DNA of 64,000 bases from Cupriavidus sp. AU9028 (GCF_019795295.1 NZ_JAIMCG010000004.1:62001-126000); one strand, 5' to 3'. Counted from the first letter of the stretch, positions 20,216-28,708 are shown. The notes: a model not told the origin generated them from the sequence alone. Numbers and translations: made by a program.

Positions 20216-21793
20216 TCAGTGGCGCAGGCCTTCCGGGGCCTGCTGCTTGGGCTTGTTCGGGTCGATGGGCTGCGGCAGCAGCGTCGCGACGGTCAGGTTG
20301 TCCTCGCCGAAGTACTTCGCCGCGACCGCCTGCACCTGTTCCGGCGTGACGGCCTTGATGCGCTCCAGGATGCGGTCGATGTCGCGCCATGACAGCCCGG
20401 CGATTTCCGCCACGCCGATCTCCATGCCCTGGCCGAACACCGAGTCGCGCTTGTAGATCTGGCCGGCCACGACCTGTGCCTTGACGCGCTTGAGCTCTTC
20501 CTGCGATACGCCCTCGCGGGCGATGCGCTCGATCTGCTCGCGCAGCGCCTGCTCGATCTGCTCGGTGGTATTGCCGTTGGCCGGCGTGCCGTCCAGCACG
20601 AACAGCGACTCGCCGCGATTGATGCTGTCGTAGCCGACATTGACATCGTCCGCGAGCCGGCGCACGCGCACCAGCTCGCGCGTCAGGCGTGCGTTGTCAT
20701 AGCCGTTGAGCACGGCCGCCAGCACCTCCAGCGCATAGGGATCGACGTCCTTCTCGACGTCGTGCAGGCGCGGCACCTTGTACGCCAGCACGATATAGGG
20801 ATTCTCGGCGGGCGCCTTGACCCAGATCCGCTTGATGCCCTTCTGCGGCGGCTCGACCTGGGGCTTGCGCACCGGCAGCTCGCGCGGCTTCAGCTTGCCG
20901 TAGGTGCGCTCGGCCATGGCGCGGACCTCGTCGGCACGCACGTCGCCCGCGACCACCAGGATGGCGTTGTTGGGCACGTACCAGCTGCGGTACCAGTCGC
21001 GCACGTCCTCCAGGCGCATGTTGACCAGGTCGTTCATCCAGCCGATCACCGGATGCCGATAGCCGGCAGCGGTATAGACCGTCGCCAGCAGCTGCTCGTA
21101 CACGGTGCCGCGCGCGGAGTCCTCGGTGCGCTGCCGGCGCTCTTCCATCACCACCCGCATCTCGCGCTCGAAATCCTCCTTGCGCAGGATGACGTTGGCC
21201 ATGCGGTCGGCTTCCAGCTGCATCATGCGCTCCAGATGCTGCTTGCCGATCTGCTGGTAGTACATGGTGAAATCGCGATTGGTCATCGCGTTCTCGCGCC
21301 CGCCCAGCGCGGCGATCTGCCGCGAGAACTCACCCGGTCCCACCTTGGCCGTACCCTTGAACATCATGTGTTCGAGCATGTGGGCCACGCCCGTGGTGCC
21401 GCTCACTTCGTCGATGCCGCCGACGCGATACCAGACCTGATGGGCCACCGTGGGCGCGCGGTGATCTTCCTTGACGATCACGCGCATGCCGTTGCTCAGC
21501 CGGAATTCGCGCGTTCCCGCATCCTGCACGGTTCCCGTGACGGCGGCGCCCTGCGCGGGCGGCGCATCGACCGCCACGCCCTGCGCGTGCGCGTGCTGCA
21601 TTGGGGCCAGCGTCAGCCATGCCGCGCCCGCCAGCAGGGCAACCGCAAGCGGATGAAAGGCGCTGCCTCTCCTGCCCTGACCTCGTGCGCCACGGTCCTG
21701 GGCCCGGCCCCCGAATGCCGTCGCGGGCGAGCCCGCGGCCAGCGTGTGGGCGGGCGCGCGGCCCGTCCCGGTCGTCACTGCGCGATGGTTCAT
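20216..21793 (-). CDS. Zinc metallopeptidase, M16 family
   Basis: This is the active partner of the M16 pair, with 525 residues. The zinc motif is HMLEH at 138-142, with a downstream acidic ligand region around EMRVVMEERRQ. The first 70 residues contain a basic stretch and then a hydrophobic segment ending AHAHAQG, consistent with an unusually long signal peptide. A shorter start closer to the hydrophobic core cannot be excluded. The substrate is unknown. It is divergent from ftsY, 60 bp away. Confidence 0.9.
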   Translation of the reverse strand: MNHRAVTTGTGRAPAHTLAAGSPATAFGGRAQDRGARGQGRRGSAFHPLAVALLAGAAWLTLAPMQHAHAQGVAVDAPPAQGAAVTGTVQDAGTREFRLSNGMRVIVKEDHRAPTVAHQVWYRVGGIDEVSGTTGVAHMLEHMMFKGTAKVGPGEFSRQIAALGGRENAMTNRDFTMYYQQIGKQHLERMMQLEADRMANVILRKEDFEREMRVVMEERRQRTEDSARGTVYEQLLATVYTAAGYRHPVIGWMNDLVNMRLEDVRDWYRSWYVPNNAILVVAGDVRADEVRAMAERTYGKLKPRELPVRKPQVEPPQKGIKRIWVKAPAENPYIVLAYKVPRLHDVEKDVDPYALEVLAAVLNGYDNARLTRELVRVRRLADDVNVGYDSINRGESLFVLDGTPANGNTTEQIEQALREQIERIAREGVSQEELKRVKAQVVAGQIYKRDSVFGQGMEIGVAEIAGLSWRDIDRILERIKAVTPEQVQAVAAKYFGEDNLTVATLLPQPIDPNKPKQQAPEGLRH

Positions 21794-21853
21794 GCGACCC
21801 CGTCTGCTAGAATTTTGGCGATCGATTCTACCGGGGTATGGACCCCTTTCCCA

Positions 21854-23161
21854 ATGTTTAGTTTCTGGAAGAAACGCAAGGCAGAGCCGGCCAGCCCACC
21901 GGTGGAAACGCCGCCGGCCGAGGCGCCGGCCGCTCCCGCTCCCACGCCGGCTCCGCTCGCTCCTGCCGAGGAAAGCCGGCCGGGCCGCGCCGGAACCTGG
22001 GCGTCCTCTCCCGTTGCCGGCCTGTTCCGCGCGCCCGCTCCGGCGCCGGCGCCCGCGCCAGTCCCTGCCGCCGCACCCGCTGCCGCACCTGCTGCGGCAC
22101 CCGCTCCTGCTGCCGTTCCTGCTGCCGTTCCTGCTGCCGTGCCGCTACCCGAGCCGGCCGCGCCGCCCGCCATCGTGCCGCCGACAGCCGTTGCTGCCAT
22201 ACCGGCGGCCGAGGACGAAGACCTGGTTCTCACGCCTGCCCCTGAGCAGACCGCCGAAGCAAAGCGCGGCTGGATGCAGCGCCTGCGCAGCGGTCTGTCC
22301 AAGACCAGCCGCGGTATCAGCACGCTGTTCGTCGGCGTCAAGGTCGACGAGGCACTGTTCGAGGAGCTGGAGACGGCGCTGCTGATGGCCGATGCCGGCG
22401 TCGAAGCGACCGAATATCTGCTGGAGGAACTGCGCCGCCGCGTGCGCAGCGAACGGATCGAGACCGCCGAAGGCGTACGGCTTGCGCTGCGCGATCTGCT
22501 GACCGAGCTGCTGCGCCCGCTGGAAAAGACCATGGCGCTGGGCCGCGAACAGCCGATGGTGATGATGATTGCCGGCGTCAACGGCGCGGGCAAGACCACC
22601 AGCATCGGCAAGCTGTGCAAGCACTTCCAGCACTACGGCCAGTCGGTGCTGCTGGCCGCGGGCGACACCTTCCGCGCCGCTGCACGAGAACAGCTGACGA
22701 TCTGGGGCGAGCGCAACAACGTCACCGTCGTGGCGCAGGAAGGCGGCGACCCGGCGGCGGTGATCTTCGACGCGGTCAATGCCGCGCGTGCGCGCCGCAT
22801 CGACATCGTGATGGCGGACACCGCCGGCCGTCTGCCGACACAGCTGCACTTGATGGAAGAACTGAAGAAGGTGCGGCGTGTCATCGGCAAGGCCATGGCC
22901 ACCGCGCCGCACGAGGTGCTGCTGGTGATCGACGCCAACACCGGACAGAACGCGCTGGCACAGGTCAAGGCCTTCGACGATGCGCTGCAGCTGACCGGGC
23001 TGATCGTGACCAAGCTGGACGGCACCGCCAAGGGCGGCATCCTGGCCGCGATCGCGCGCCAGCGTCCGGTACCGGTCTACTTCATTGGCGTGGGGGAGAA
23101 GGTCGAGGATCTGCAGCCGTTCCGCGCGGACGAATTTGCGCGGGCGCTGTTGGGAGACTGA
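21854..23161 (+). CDS. ftsY: Signal recognition particle receptor FtsY
   Basis: FtsY is the membrane receptor for SRP-ribosome complexes. The 435 residues begin MFSFWKKRK, a short membrane-binding motif. A low-complexity Ala/Pro linker of about 100 residues follows, replacing the acidic A domain of E. coli. The NG GTPase domain has the P-loop GVNGAGKT at 241-248, DTAGR, and TKLDGTAKGG near the end. The ATG at 21854 is chosen because the upstream open frame is antisense to the peptidase gene. Confidence 0.97.
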   Translation: MFSFWKKRKAEPASPPVETPPAEAPAAPAPTPAPLAPAEESRPGRAGTWASSPVAGLFRAPAPAPAPAPVPAAAPAAAPAAAPAPAAVPAAVPAAVPLPEPAAPPAIVPPTAVAAIPAAEDEDLVLTPAPEQTAEAKRGWMQRLRSGLSKTSRGISTLFVGVKVDEALFEELETALLMADAGVEATEYLLEELRRRVRSERIETAEGVRLALRDLLTELLRPLEKTMALGREQPMVMMIAGVNGAGKTTSIGKLCKHFQHYGQSVLLAAGDTFRAAAREQLTIWGERNNVTVVAQEGGDPAAVIFDAVNAARARRIDIVMADTAGRLPTQLHLMEELKKVRRVIGKAMATAPHEVLLVIDANTGQNALAQVKAFDDALQLTGLIVTKLDGTAKGGILAAIARQRPVPVYFIGVGEKVEDLQPFRADEFARALLGD

Positions 23162-23205
23162 TGGCGCGGTAGCGCGTGTTCGATGCGCGAGATGTGAAGA
23201 CGCTG

Positions 23206-23227
23206 GGTCCCCGCGCAGGCGGGGACC
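23206..23227. repeat. Perfect GC hairpin between ftsY and the GST gene
   Basis: Nine-base arms GGTCCCCGC and GCGGGGACC enclose the loop GCAG. There is no T-tract, so it is either a weak bidirectional terminator for the two convergent genes or a REP-like unit. Confidence 0.55.
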
Positions 23228-23249
23228 TAGTGTCTTTCAGCGCTGGCGC

Positions 23250-23897
23250 TTACTCCGCATCCGGCTGCGCCTTCGGCGCAGCCTGCTGGAACGCCGGTTC
23301 CTCCATGCAGGCATCGAAGATGCGCGCGATGGTCGGATAGGCCTGCAGATCGACCTGGAAGCGCTGCGCGTTGAAGACCTGCGGCACCAGGCAGATGTCG
23401 GCCAGCGTCGGCGTATCGCCGAAGCAGAAGCGGCCGGCCTTGCCCCCGCGCGTCAGCGTGGTTTCCAGCGAAGCAAACCCCTGCTCGACCCAGTGCCGGT
23501 ACCAGGCATCCTTGGCATCGTCGCTGACGCCCAGCTTGTGCTTCAGGTACTTCAGCACGCGCAGGTTGTTCAGCGGATGGATGTCGCACGCGATGGACTG
23601 CGCCAGCCCACGCACATGCGCCCGGTCCAGCGCGTTGCCGGGCAGCAGCGGCGGCTGCGGATGCGTCTCGTCCAGATACTCCACGATGGCCATCGACTGC
23701 ACCAGCGCGTGGTCGCCGTCGAGCAACGTCGGCACCAGCGCATCCGGGTTCAGCGCGCGATAGTCGTCGCTGAACTGCTGCCCGCCGTCGCGCAGAAGAT
23801 GCACCGGCACGGTTTCGTACGGCAGCCCCTTCAGCGCCAGTGCAATGCGCACCCGGAACGATGCCGAACTGCGGAAGTAGCTGTAGAGCTTGAACAT
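23250..23897 (-). CDS. Zeta-class glutathione transferase (maleylacetoacetate/maleylpyruvate isomerase family)
   Basis: These enzymes isomerise a maleyl intermediate of aromatic degradation with glutathione as cofactor. The 215-residue protein has the zeta signature YFRSSASFRVRIALALKG near the N-terminus, with the catalytic Ser-Ser, followed by the Q(S/T)MAI helix and an all-alpha C-domain. The gene starts directly after the FAH-family hydrolase gene, 2 bp apart, so the pair catalyses consecutive isomerase and hydrolase steps. Whether the substrate is maleylacetoacetate (tyrosine route) or maleylpyruvate (gentisate route) cannot be decided from sequence alone. Confidence 0.88.
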   Translation of the reverse strand: MFKLYSYFRSSASFRVRIALALKGLPYETVPVHLLRDGGQQFSDDYRALNPDALVPTLLDGDHALVQSMAIVEYLDETHPQPPLLPGNALDRAHVRGLAQSIACDIHPLNNLRVLKYLKHKLGVSDDAKDAWYRHWVEQGFASLETTLTRGGKAGRFCFGDTPTLADICLVPQVFNAQRFQVDLQAYPTIARIFDACMEEPAFQQAAPKAQPDAE

Positions 23898-23899
23898 GG

Positions 23900-24601
23900 T
23901 CAGACCACCTTGACGACCAGTTCGCCGACGCCCTCGATGCTGCAGTTCATCACGTCGCCCCTGGTCACCGGGCCAACGCCTTCGGGCGTGCCGCTATAGA
24001 TCAGGTCGCCGGGCTGCAGCTCGAACAGCCGCGACAGGTAGGCCACCATTTCCGGCACCGACCAGATCAGGTCCGACAGATCGCCGCGCTGCTTCTCGGC
24101 ACCGTTGACCGACAGCGTGATCGCGCCGCGCTCCGGATGGCCGATGTCTTCGACGCGAACGATCGGGCCGATCGGGGCCGAGCGGTCGAACGCCTTGCCG
24201 GTCTCCCAGGGGCGGCCGGTCTTCTTCGACTCGTTCTGCAGGTCGCGCCGGGTCATGTCCAGGCCGATTGCATAACCGTAGACGTGCGAGGCCGCCTGTT
24301 CGACGGGAATGTCGCGACCACCCTTGCCGATCGCCACCACCAGTTCGACTTCATAGTGGACGTTGTTCGAGCCCGGCGGATAGGGGAAGGCGCCTTCGCT
24401 GCCGTCGGCGACATAGCTGACCGCATCGGACGGCTTGCAAAAGAAGAACGGCGGTTCGCGGTCCGGATCGGCGCCCATCTCGCGCGCGTGGGCGGCGTAG
24501 TTGCGTCCGACACAGTAGACGCGCCGCACGGGGAAACTCGCGCTGCTGCCACGAATCGGCACGCCGGTCGGCGCGGGCCGGTTGAAGACGAACTCGGTCA
24601 T
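23900..24601 (-). CDS. Fumarylacetoacetate hydrolase-family protein
   Basis: The 233-residue protein has the FAH fold signature: VGRNYAAHAREMG, a metal-binding Glu pair in VHYEVELVVAIGK, and IGLDMTRRDLQ. Small FAH proteins of this kind include fumarylpyruvate hydrolase and acylpyruvases. Its coupling with a zeta-class GST supports fumarylpyruvate or fumarylacetoacetate as substrate. The start at 24601 is supported by AGGAGA just upstream. An open frame extends far beyond it through the divergent ANTAR gene and is not coding. Confidence 0.88.
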   Translation of the reverse strand: MTEFVFNRPAPTGVPIRGSSASFPVRRVYCVGRNYAAHAREMGADPDREPPFFFCKPSDAVSYVADGSEGAFPYPPGSNNVHYEVELVVAIGKGGRDIPVEQAASHVYGYAIGLDMTRRDLQNESKKTGRPWETGKAFDRSAPIGPIVRVEDIGHPERGAITLSVNGAEKQRGDLSDLIWSVPEMVAYLSRLFELQPGDLIYSGTPEGVGPVTRGDVMNCSIEGVGELVVKVV

Positions 24602-24841
24602 GCATCTCTCCTGATTATTCTGTGTAGGCATGCCGGCGCAGCCAGGGTGCGAGCGGCGACAGGCATCTGCTTGCCGCGGCGCGCGAGGTCCGCCGCGGCA
24701 GGGCATCAGCATACACCCGTCCGCTGCCATCGGGCAGCAGCGGGCCGCCGCCTGCCTGCTACTTGCCTCCCGTCTTGCCCCGCAGCGGGGCAGGCAACGC
24801 CGGCTTGAATCTTGCGTCGATGCGGTAAAGTGCGACCGACC

Positions 24842-25513
24842 ATGCCACGCCGCCCCACAGCGCCCACAGCGCCCCCTTCCCCCGCTTTCGAGCACGCCTC
24901 CAGCGCCGCGCCCGCGGCGGCTGGCGGCGGCAGGCCGCTGCGCATCCTGCTGGTGCGCGATCCGCTCGACGCCGATCCGCTCAATGTCGATACCATCCGC
25001 GCCGGGCTGGCGACCGCCGGCTTCACGGACGTGGAGACGGCCGATGCCGGGATGCGGCTGCCGGACGCCATCGCGGCGCGCCAACCGGACCTGATCATCA
25101 TTGCGTCCGAATCGGCCGCGCGCGATACCGTCGAGCACGTCTGCGTCTCGACCCAGCATGCGCCCCGGCCCATCGTGCTGTTCACCGACAACGACGACGC
25201 GGAGCGCATCAAGGCCGCGTTGTCGGCCGGCATCACCGCCTATATCGTCGACGGCCTGCGCGCCGAGCGGGTGAAGACCGTGCTGGACGTGGCCTACGCC
25301 CGCTTCCAGCTCGACCAGGCACTGCGCGCGGAACTGGACGCGACACGGCTCAAGCTCGCCGAACGCAAGGTGGTCGAGCGCGCCAAGGGCCTGCTGATGA
25401 AGGAGCGCGGCTTCAGCGAGGACGACGCCTACAAGCGCCTGCGCAGCATGGCGATGGAGCGCGGCATCAAGCTGGTGGAAGCGGCGCAGCGCGTCATCGA
25501 CGTGATGGCCTGA
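24842..25513 (+). CDS. nasT: NasT-like ANTAR-domain antitermination regulator
   Basis: This RNA-binding regulator of nitrate assimilation has 223 residues. A disordered N-terminus is followed by a receiver-like domain (RILLVRDPLDAD, about 40-155) and a C-terminal ANTAR domain (KVVERAKGLLMKERGFSEDDAYKRLR, about 170-220). At the usual phosphorylated aspartate the protein reads PDLIIIASES, so the acceptor appears replaced by Ala and phosphorylation is unlikely. NasT proteins are instead held inactive by the nitrate sensor NasS. The next gene's leader contains the kind of twin hexaloop RNA that ANTAR domains bind. Confidence 0.85.
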   Translation: MPRRPTAPTAPPSPAFEHASSAAPAAAGGGRPLRILLVRDPLDADPLNVDTIRAGLATAGFTDVETADAGMRLPDAIAARQPDLIIIASESAARDTVEHVCVSTQHAPRPIVLFTDNDDAERIKAALSAGITAYIVDGLRAERVKTVLDVAYARFQLDQALRAELDATRLKLAERKVVERAKGLLMKERGFSEDDAYKRLRSMAMERGIKLVEAAQRVIDVMA

Positions 25514-25639
25514 GGGTCGGGGGCGGCCACCGATCAACCGCCCCGTCCCGATGCACGCACCCGGTGCAGTGCACCAGGCCGAGGCGCGCAGTCGAGCCGC
25601 TCGCACAACACCTGTTCATTTCCCGTCTTTCGCTTCGCG

Positions 25640-25654
25640 TGGCATACCGATTGC
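25640..25654 (+). promoter_or_regulatory. Sigma-54 promoter of the nrtA-like gene
   Basis: TGGCATACCGATTGC matches the -24/-12 consensus TGGCACG-N4-TTGC with exact spacing; only the two bases CG to TA differ. Transcription would begin near 25665, just before the first leader hairpin. Confidence 0.7.
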
Positions 25655-25667
25655 GTAGCAATGGCGA

Positions 25668-25746
25668 CCGGCCAACGCTGGCCGGCAACGATGACGATGC
25701 GCCCGATCAACGGCGATCCGCGCGATCCGGGACAACGGCGTCCCGG
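25668..25746 (+). promoter_or_regulatory. Twin-hexaloop ANTAR antitermination RNA in the nrtA leader
   Basis: Hairpin 1 is CCGGCC-AACGCT-GGCCGG (25668-25685). Hairpin 2 is CCGGGAC-AACGGC-GTCCCGG (25727-25746). Both loops have six bases with A at position 1 and G at position 4, the known recognition pattern of ANTAR proteins. The 3' arm of hairpin 2 shares bases 25743-25746 with the terminator, so the two structures exclude each other. Confidence 0.8.
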
Positions 25747-25788
25747 TCCTGTCGCCTCTCCTTGGGGCGACGGGCCGGGGCGCTTTTT
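25743..25788 (+). terminator. Leader terminator (attenuator) before the nrtA-like gene
   Basis: An extended stem pairs CCGG-CC-GTCGCC (25743-25756) with GGCGAC-GG-CCGG (25766-25778), followed by five T at 25784-25788. It lies 18 bp before the ATG. Read-through would require hairpin 2 to form instead. Confidence 0.75.
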
Positions 25789-25805
25789 CCTTTCTGGAGC
25801 CTTGC

Positions 25806-27125
25806 ATGCCCTCTCGCCTGAAGACTGCCAAGCCGGTGCGGCCGGCGGTCGAATCTTCCGCCGCCACTGACGGCGCCGACCTCGCCCCGGCCAGCCAGCG
25901 CCGCCGCCGGGCATCGACCGGCATCGCTGGCGCCAGCGTGATGACGCTGGTCGATCCGATGGTGCGCGCCGGGGCGTGGGCCGCGGGATCCGATGCGCCG
26001 GAAAAGCGCGAGGTGAGGATCGGCTTCATCCCGCTGACCGACTGCGCCTCGGTGGTGATGGCTTCCACGCTGGGCCTGGACCGCAAGTACGGCATCCGCA
26101 TTACGCCGACAAAGGAAGCCTCGTGGGCGGGCGTGCGCGACAAGCTGGTCAATGGCGAGCTCGACGCCGCGCACGTGCTGTACGGGCTCGTCTATGGCGT
26201 GCAGCTGGGCATCGGTGGCTCCAAGAAAGACATGGCGGTGCTGATGAGCCTGAACCACAACGGCCAGGCGATCTCGCTATCGTCCAGGCTTGCCGAGAAG
26301 GGCGTGCGCGACGGCCCCGGCCTGCGCGCGCTGATGGCCCGGGAAAAGCGCGAATACACCTTCGCCCAGACCTTCCCGACGGGCACGCATGCGATGTGGC
26401 TCTACTACTGGCTGGCCGCCCACGGCATCCACCCGATGCAGGAAGCGCGCGCCATCACCGTGCCGCCGCCGCAGATGGTGGCCAACATGCGGGTGGGCAA
26501 CATGGATGGCTTCTGCGCGGGCGAGCCCTGGAACGCGCGGGCCATCGCCGATCGCATCGGCTTTACCGCGGAGACCACGCAGTCGATCTGGAAGGACCAT
26601 CCGGAGAAGTCGCTGGGCACCACCGCCGAATTCGTACGGACGCACCCCAACACCGCGCGCGCAATGGTCGCCGCCATACTGGAAGCGTCGAAGTTCATCG
26701 ACGGCTCGGTGTCGAACCGGCGCAAGACCGCGGAAACCATCGCCGCCGAGTCGTACGTCAACACGGACATGGACATCATCCTGGACCGCATGCTGGGCCG
26801 CTACACCAATGGTCTGGGCAAGACCTGGGATGATCCCAGCGCGATGACGTTCTATCAGGACGGCAACGCCAACTACCCCTTCCTGTCGGACGGCATGTGG
26901 TTCCTGACCCAGCACAAGCGCTGGGGACTGCTGAAGGAACATCCGGACTATCTGGCGGTGGCCAGGAAGGTCAATCAAGTCGACATCTACCGGCAGGCGG
27001 CCACCGCCGCGCAGGTTCCGCTGCCCGCCAGCGACTTCCGTTCGGCGACGCTGATCGATGGCGTGGTCTGGGACGCCACCCGCGATCCCAAGGCGTATGC
27101 CGATGGCTTCCGCATCAAGGCCTGA
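25806..27125 (+). CDS. nrtA: NrtA/CmpA-family nitrate-binding protein (possibly a NasS-like sensor)
   Basis: This 439-residue protein belongs to the nitrate/bicarbonate ABC substrate-binding family: EVRIGFIPLTDCASVVMAS, GIRITPTKEASWAGVRDKL, NMDGFCAGEPWNARA. The N-terminus contains QRRRRASTG and a moderately hydrophobic run to about residue 60, which could be a weak twin-arginine signal. No permease or ATPase gene follows; the next gene is ybiB after 140 bp. It could be a transporter component whose partners are elsewhere, or a cytoplasmic NasS-type sensor acting on NasT. Its leader is an attenuator under a sigma-54 promoter. Confidence 0.8.
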   Translation: MPSRLKTAKPVRPAVESSAATDGADLAPASQRRRRASTGIAGASVMTLVDPMVRAGAWAAGSDAPEKREVRIGFIPLTDCASVVMASTLGLDRKYGIRITPTKEASWAGVRDKLVNGELDAAHVLYGLVYGVQLGIGGSKKDMAVLMSLNHNGQAISLSSRLAEKGVRDGPGLRALMAREKREYTFAQTFPTGTHAMWLYYWLAAHGIHPMQEARAITVPPPQMVANMRVGNMDGFCAGEPWNARAIADRIGFTAETTQSIWKDHPEKSLGTTAEFVRTHPNTARAMVAAILEASKFIDGSVSNRRKTAETIAAESYVNTDMDIILDRMLGRYTNGLGKTWDDPSAMTFYQDGNANYPFLSDGMWFLTQHKRWGLLKEHPDYLAVARKVNQVDIYRQAATAAQVPLPASDFRSATLIDGVVWDATRDPKAYADGFRIKA

Positions 27126-27265
27126 ACACCGCCTTCCCTATCGATCCGGCCAATTGGGCCCATGCGATCGCCTCGTCCGGGCCGCAGCGGCGGTTAAGCT
27201 GTGGCGCCGAGTTGCAACGAGCGATCCGCTATCATGGGACCGATCATCGAACACTGGTGAACCGT

Positions 27266-28384
27266 ATGCCCGCTACCGACTCCCCTTCCGACGACCGCGG
27301 TTCGCGCCACCCCAGGACGCACGCGCCGGGGCCGGCGCAATCGGTCGCGCCGCCGGCCGGCCACGCCGCACCGCCCGGGCAGGACCGCTTCCCGACCGCA
27401 CGCTTCATCAAGGAAATCGGCCGTGGCGTGCAGGGTGCCCGCGCGTTGCCGCGCGACGACGCCCGCACGCTGTTCGACGCCATGCTCGCCGGGCGCGTGC
27501 CCGATCTGGAACTGGGCGCGGTGCTGATGGCCTATCGCATCAAGGGCGAGGCGCCGCACGAACTCGCCGGCATGCTGGAGGCCGCCTACCTGCACTGCGC
27601 GAAAATCGATGCGCCTGCCGAGCGCCAGGCGGTGGTGATCCCCAGCTACAACGGGGCACGCAAGCAGCCGAACCTGGTGCCGCTGCTGGCGCTGCTGCTG
27701 GCGCGCGAAGGGGTGCCCGTGCTGGTGCACGGCACGCGCGTCTTCAACGACCGCGTCACCAGCCTGATGCTGTTCGAAGCCCTCGGAATCGCCGCCTGCG
27801 GCAGCGCCGCCGAGGCGTCGCAACGCCTGGCGCAGCCGGCGCACTTCGAGGCGCGGCCGGGACTGCGCAGCGGTCCGCTTGCCGTGCTGCCGATCGACGT
27901 GCTCTCTCCCGCGCTCACGGCGCTGCTGGACAAGCGCACCATGATCGGGCTGCGCAATTCCTCGCACACCATCGTCAAGCTGCTGCAGCCGATCGGCAAT
28001 CACACCCCGGCCGAGGCGCTGCGGCTATACAGCTATACCCATCCGGAATACCGGGAAACGCTGACCGACTTCTTCTCGCACGAGCCCGCCAATGTGCTGC
28101 TGGCGCGAGGCACCGAGGGCGAGGTCGTGGCCGACGCCCGCCGTGGCAGCCGCATCGACTGGCTGCATGACGGGCATCAACGCACGCTGGTCGATCCGAC
28201 CAGCGGCTCCATCGGCGAGCCGCCGGCGCTGCCGCCAGGGACCGACGTCCGGCAATGCGCGGACTGGATTGCCGGCGTACTGTCGGGCGACATCCCGGTG
28301 CCGGCACCCATCGCCGCACAGGTCGATGCGATCCACACTTGCCTCGCCAATGGCGCACGGGTGACCTGGGCCAGCCCACTGTAA
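27266..28384 (+). CDS. ybiB: YbiB/TrpD2-family DNA-binding protein
   Basis: The 372-residue protein is homologous to anthranilate phosphoribosyltransferase but belongs to the TrpD2/YbiB group, members of which bind nucleic acid rather than make tryptophan. Visible landmarks are FIKEIGRGVQGARALPRDDA, LMAYRIKGEAPHELAGML and IGLRNSSHTIVKLLQP. The first 45 residues are disordered and Pro/His-rich. In E. coli ybiB is LexA-controlled; no LexA box was recognised here. The gene lies between nrtA and rpoH in the same direction. Confidence 0.85.
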   Translation: MPATDSPSDDRGSRHPRTHAPGPAQSVAPPAGHAAPPGQDRFPTARFIKEIGRGVQGARALPRDDARTLFDAMLAGRVPDLELGAVLMAYRIKGEAPHELAGMLEAAYLHCAKIDAPAERQAVVIPSYNGARKQPNLVPLLALLLAREGVPVLVHGTRVFNDRVTSLMLFEALGIAACGSAAEASQRLAQPAHFEARPGLRSGPLAVLPIDVLSPALTALLDKRTMIGLRNSSHTIVKLLQPIGNHTPAEALRLYSYTHPEYRETLTDFFSHEPANVLLARGTEGEVVADARRGSRIDWLHDGHQRTLVDPTSGSIGEPPALPPGTDVRQCADWIAGVLSGDIPVPAPIAAQVDAIHTCLANGARVTWASPL

Positions 28385-28708
28385 CCGCCGCATTGGCAAG
28401 TGTTCGATGACAGACAAGGGTGGCGGCGCGCCGCGTGGGATACTGGAAGATTCCCTGGGGCGAGGCCTGGAGGATGGCGCCCGTGTGCAGCCGGCGGTGG
28501 CCGACTGAACCGGGGCCGCCGCCATGGCTCTAAGATGTTCCGCGCTTGTGACGCGGAGCCGCTATCAGTAGCTCGCATCTCATTGCCGGGAACTATGAAG
28601 GGGTGCAGGACTCCAATTAGCACTCATCCGGCGGGAGTGCTAATATGAGCGGCATCAGTGTCATGGTTGACACAGGGCCGGACACCCCGGATGCGAAAGG
28701 AGCTATTA
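28385..28708. other. Intergenic region upstream of rpoH
   Basis: No gene is seen in these 324 bases. The region contains the CIRCE operator at 28617-28643, with a possible overlapping promoter (TTAGCA at 28617, 18-base spacer, TAATAT at 28641), and the rpoH ribosome site AAAGGAG at 28696-28702. Confidence 0.7.
28617..28643. promoter_or_regulatory. CIRCE element (HrcA operator) before rpoH
   Basis: TTAGCACTC, nine bases, GAGTGCTAA: both arms match the CIRCE consensus exactly. HrcA binds this operator and is released on heat shock. It overlaps a plausible promoter and lies 65 bp before the rpoH start. Confidence 0.95.

Noticed and set aside
24602-25606. Upstream in-frame extension of the FAH-family protein to 568 codons
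   Set aside because: It runs antisense through the ANTAR gene. AGGAGA and the family N-terminus support the start at 24601.
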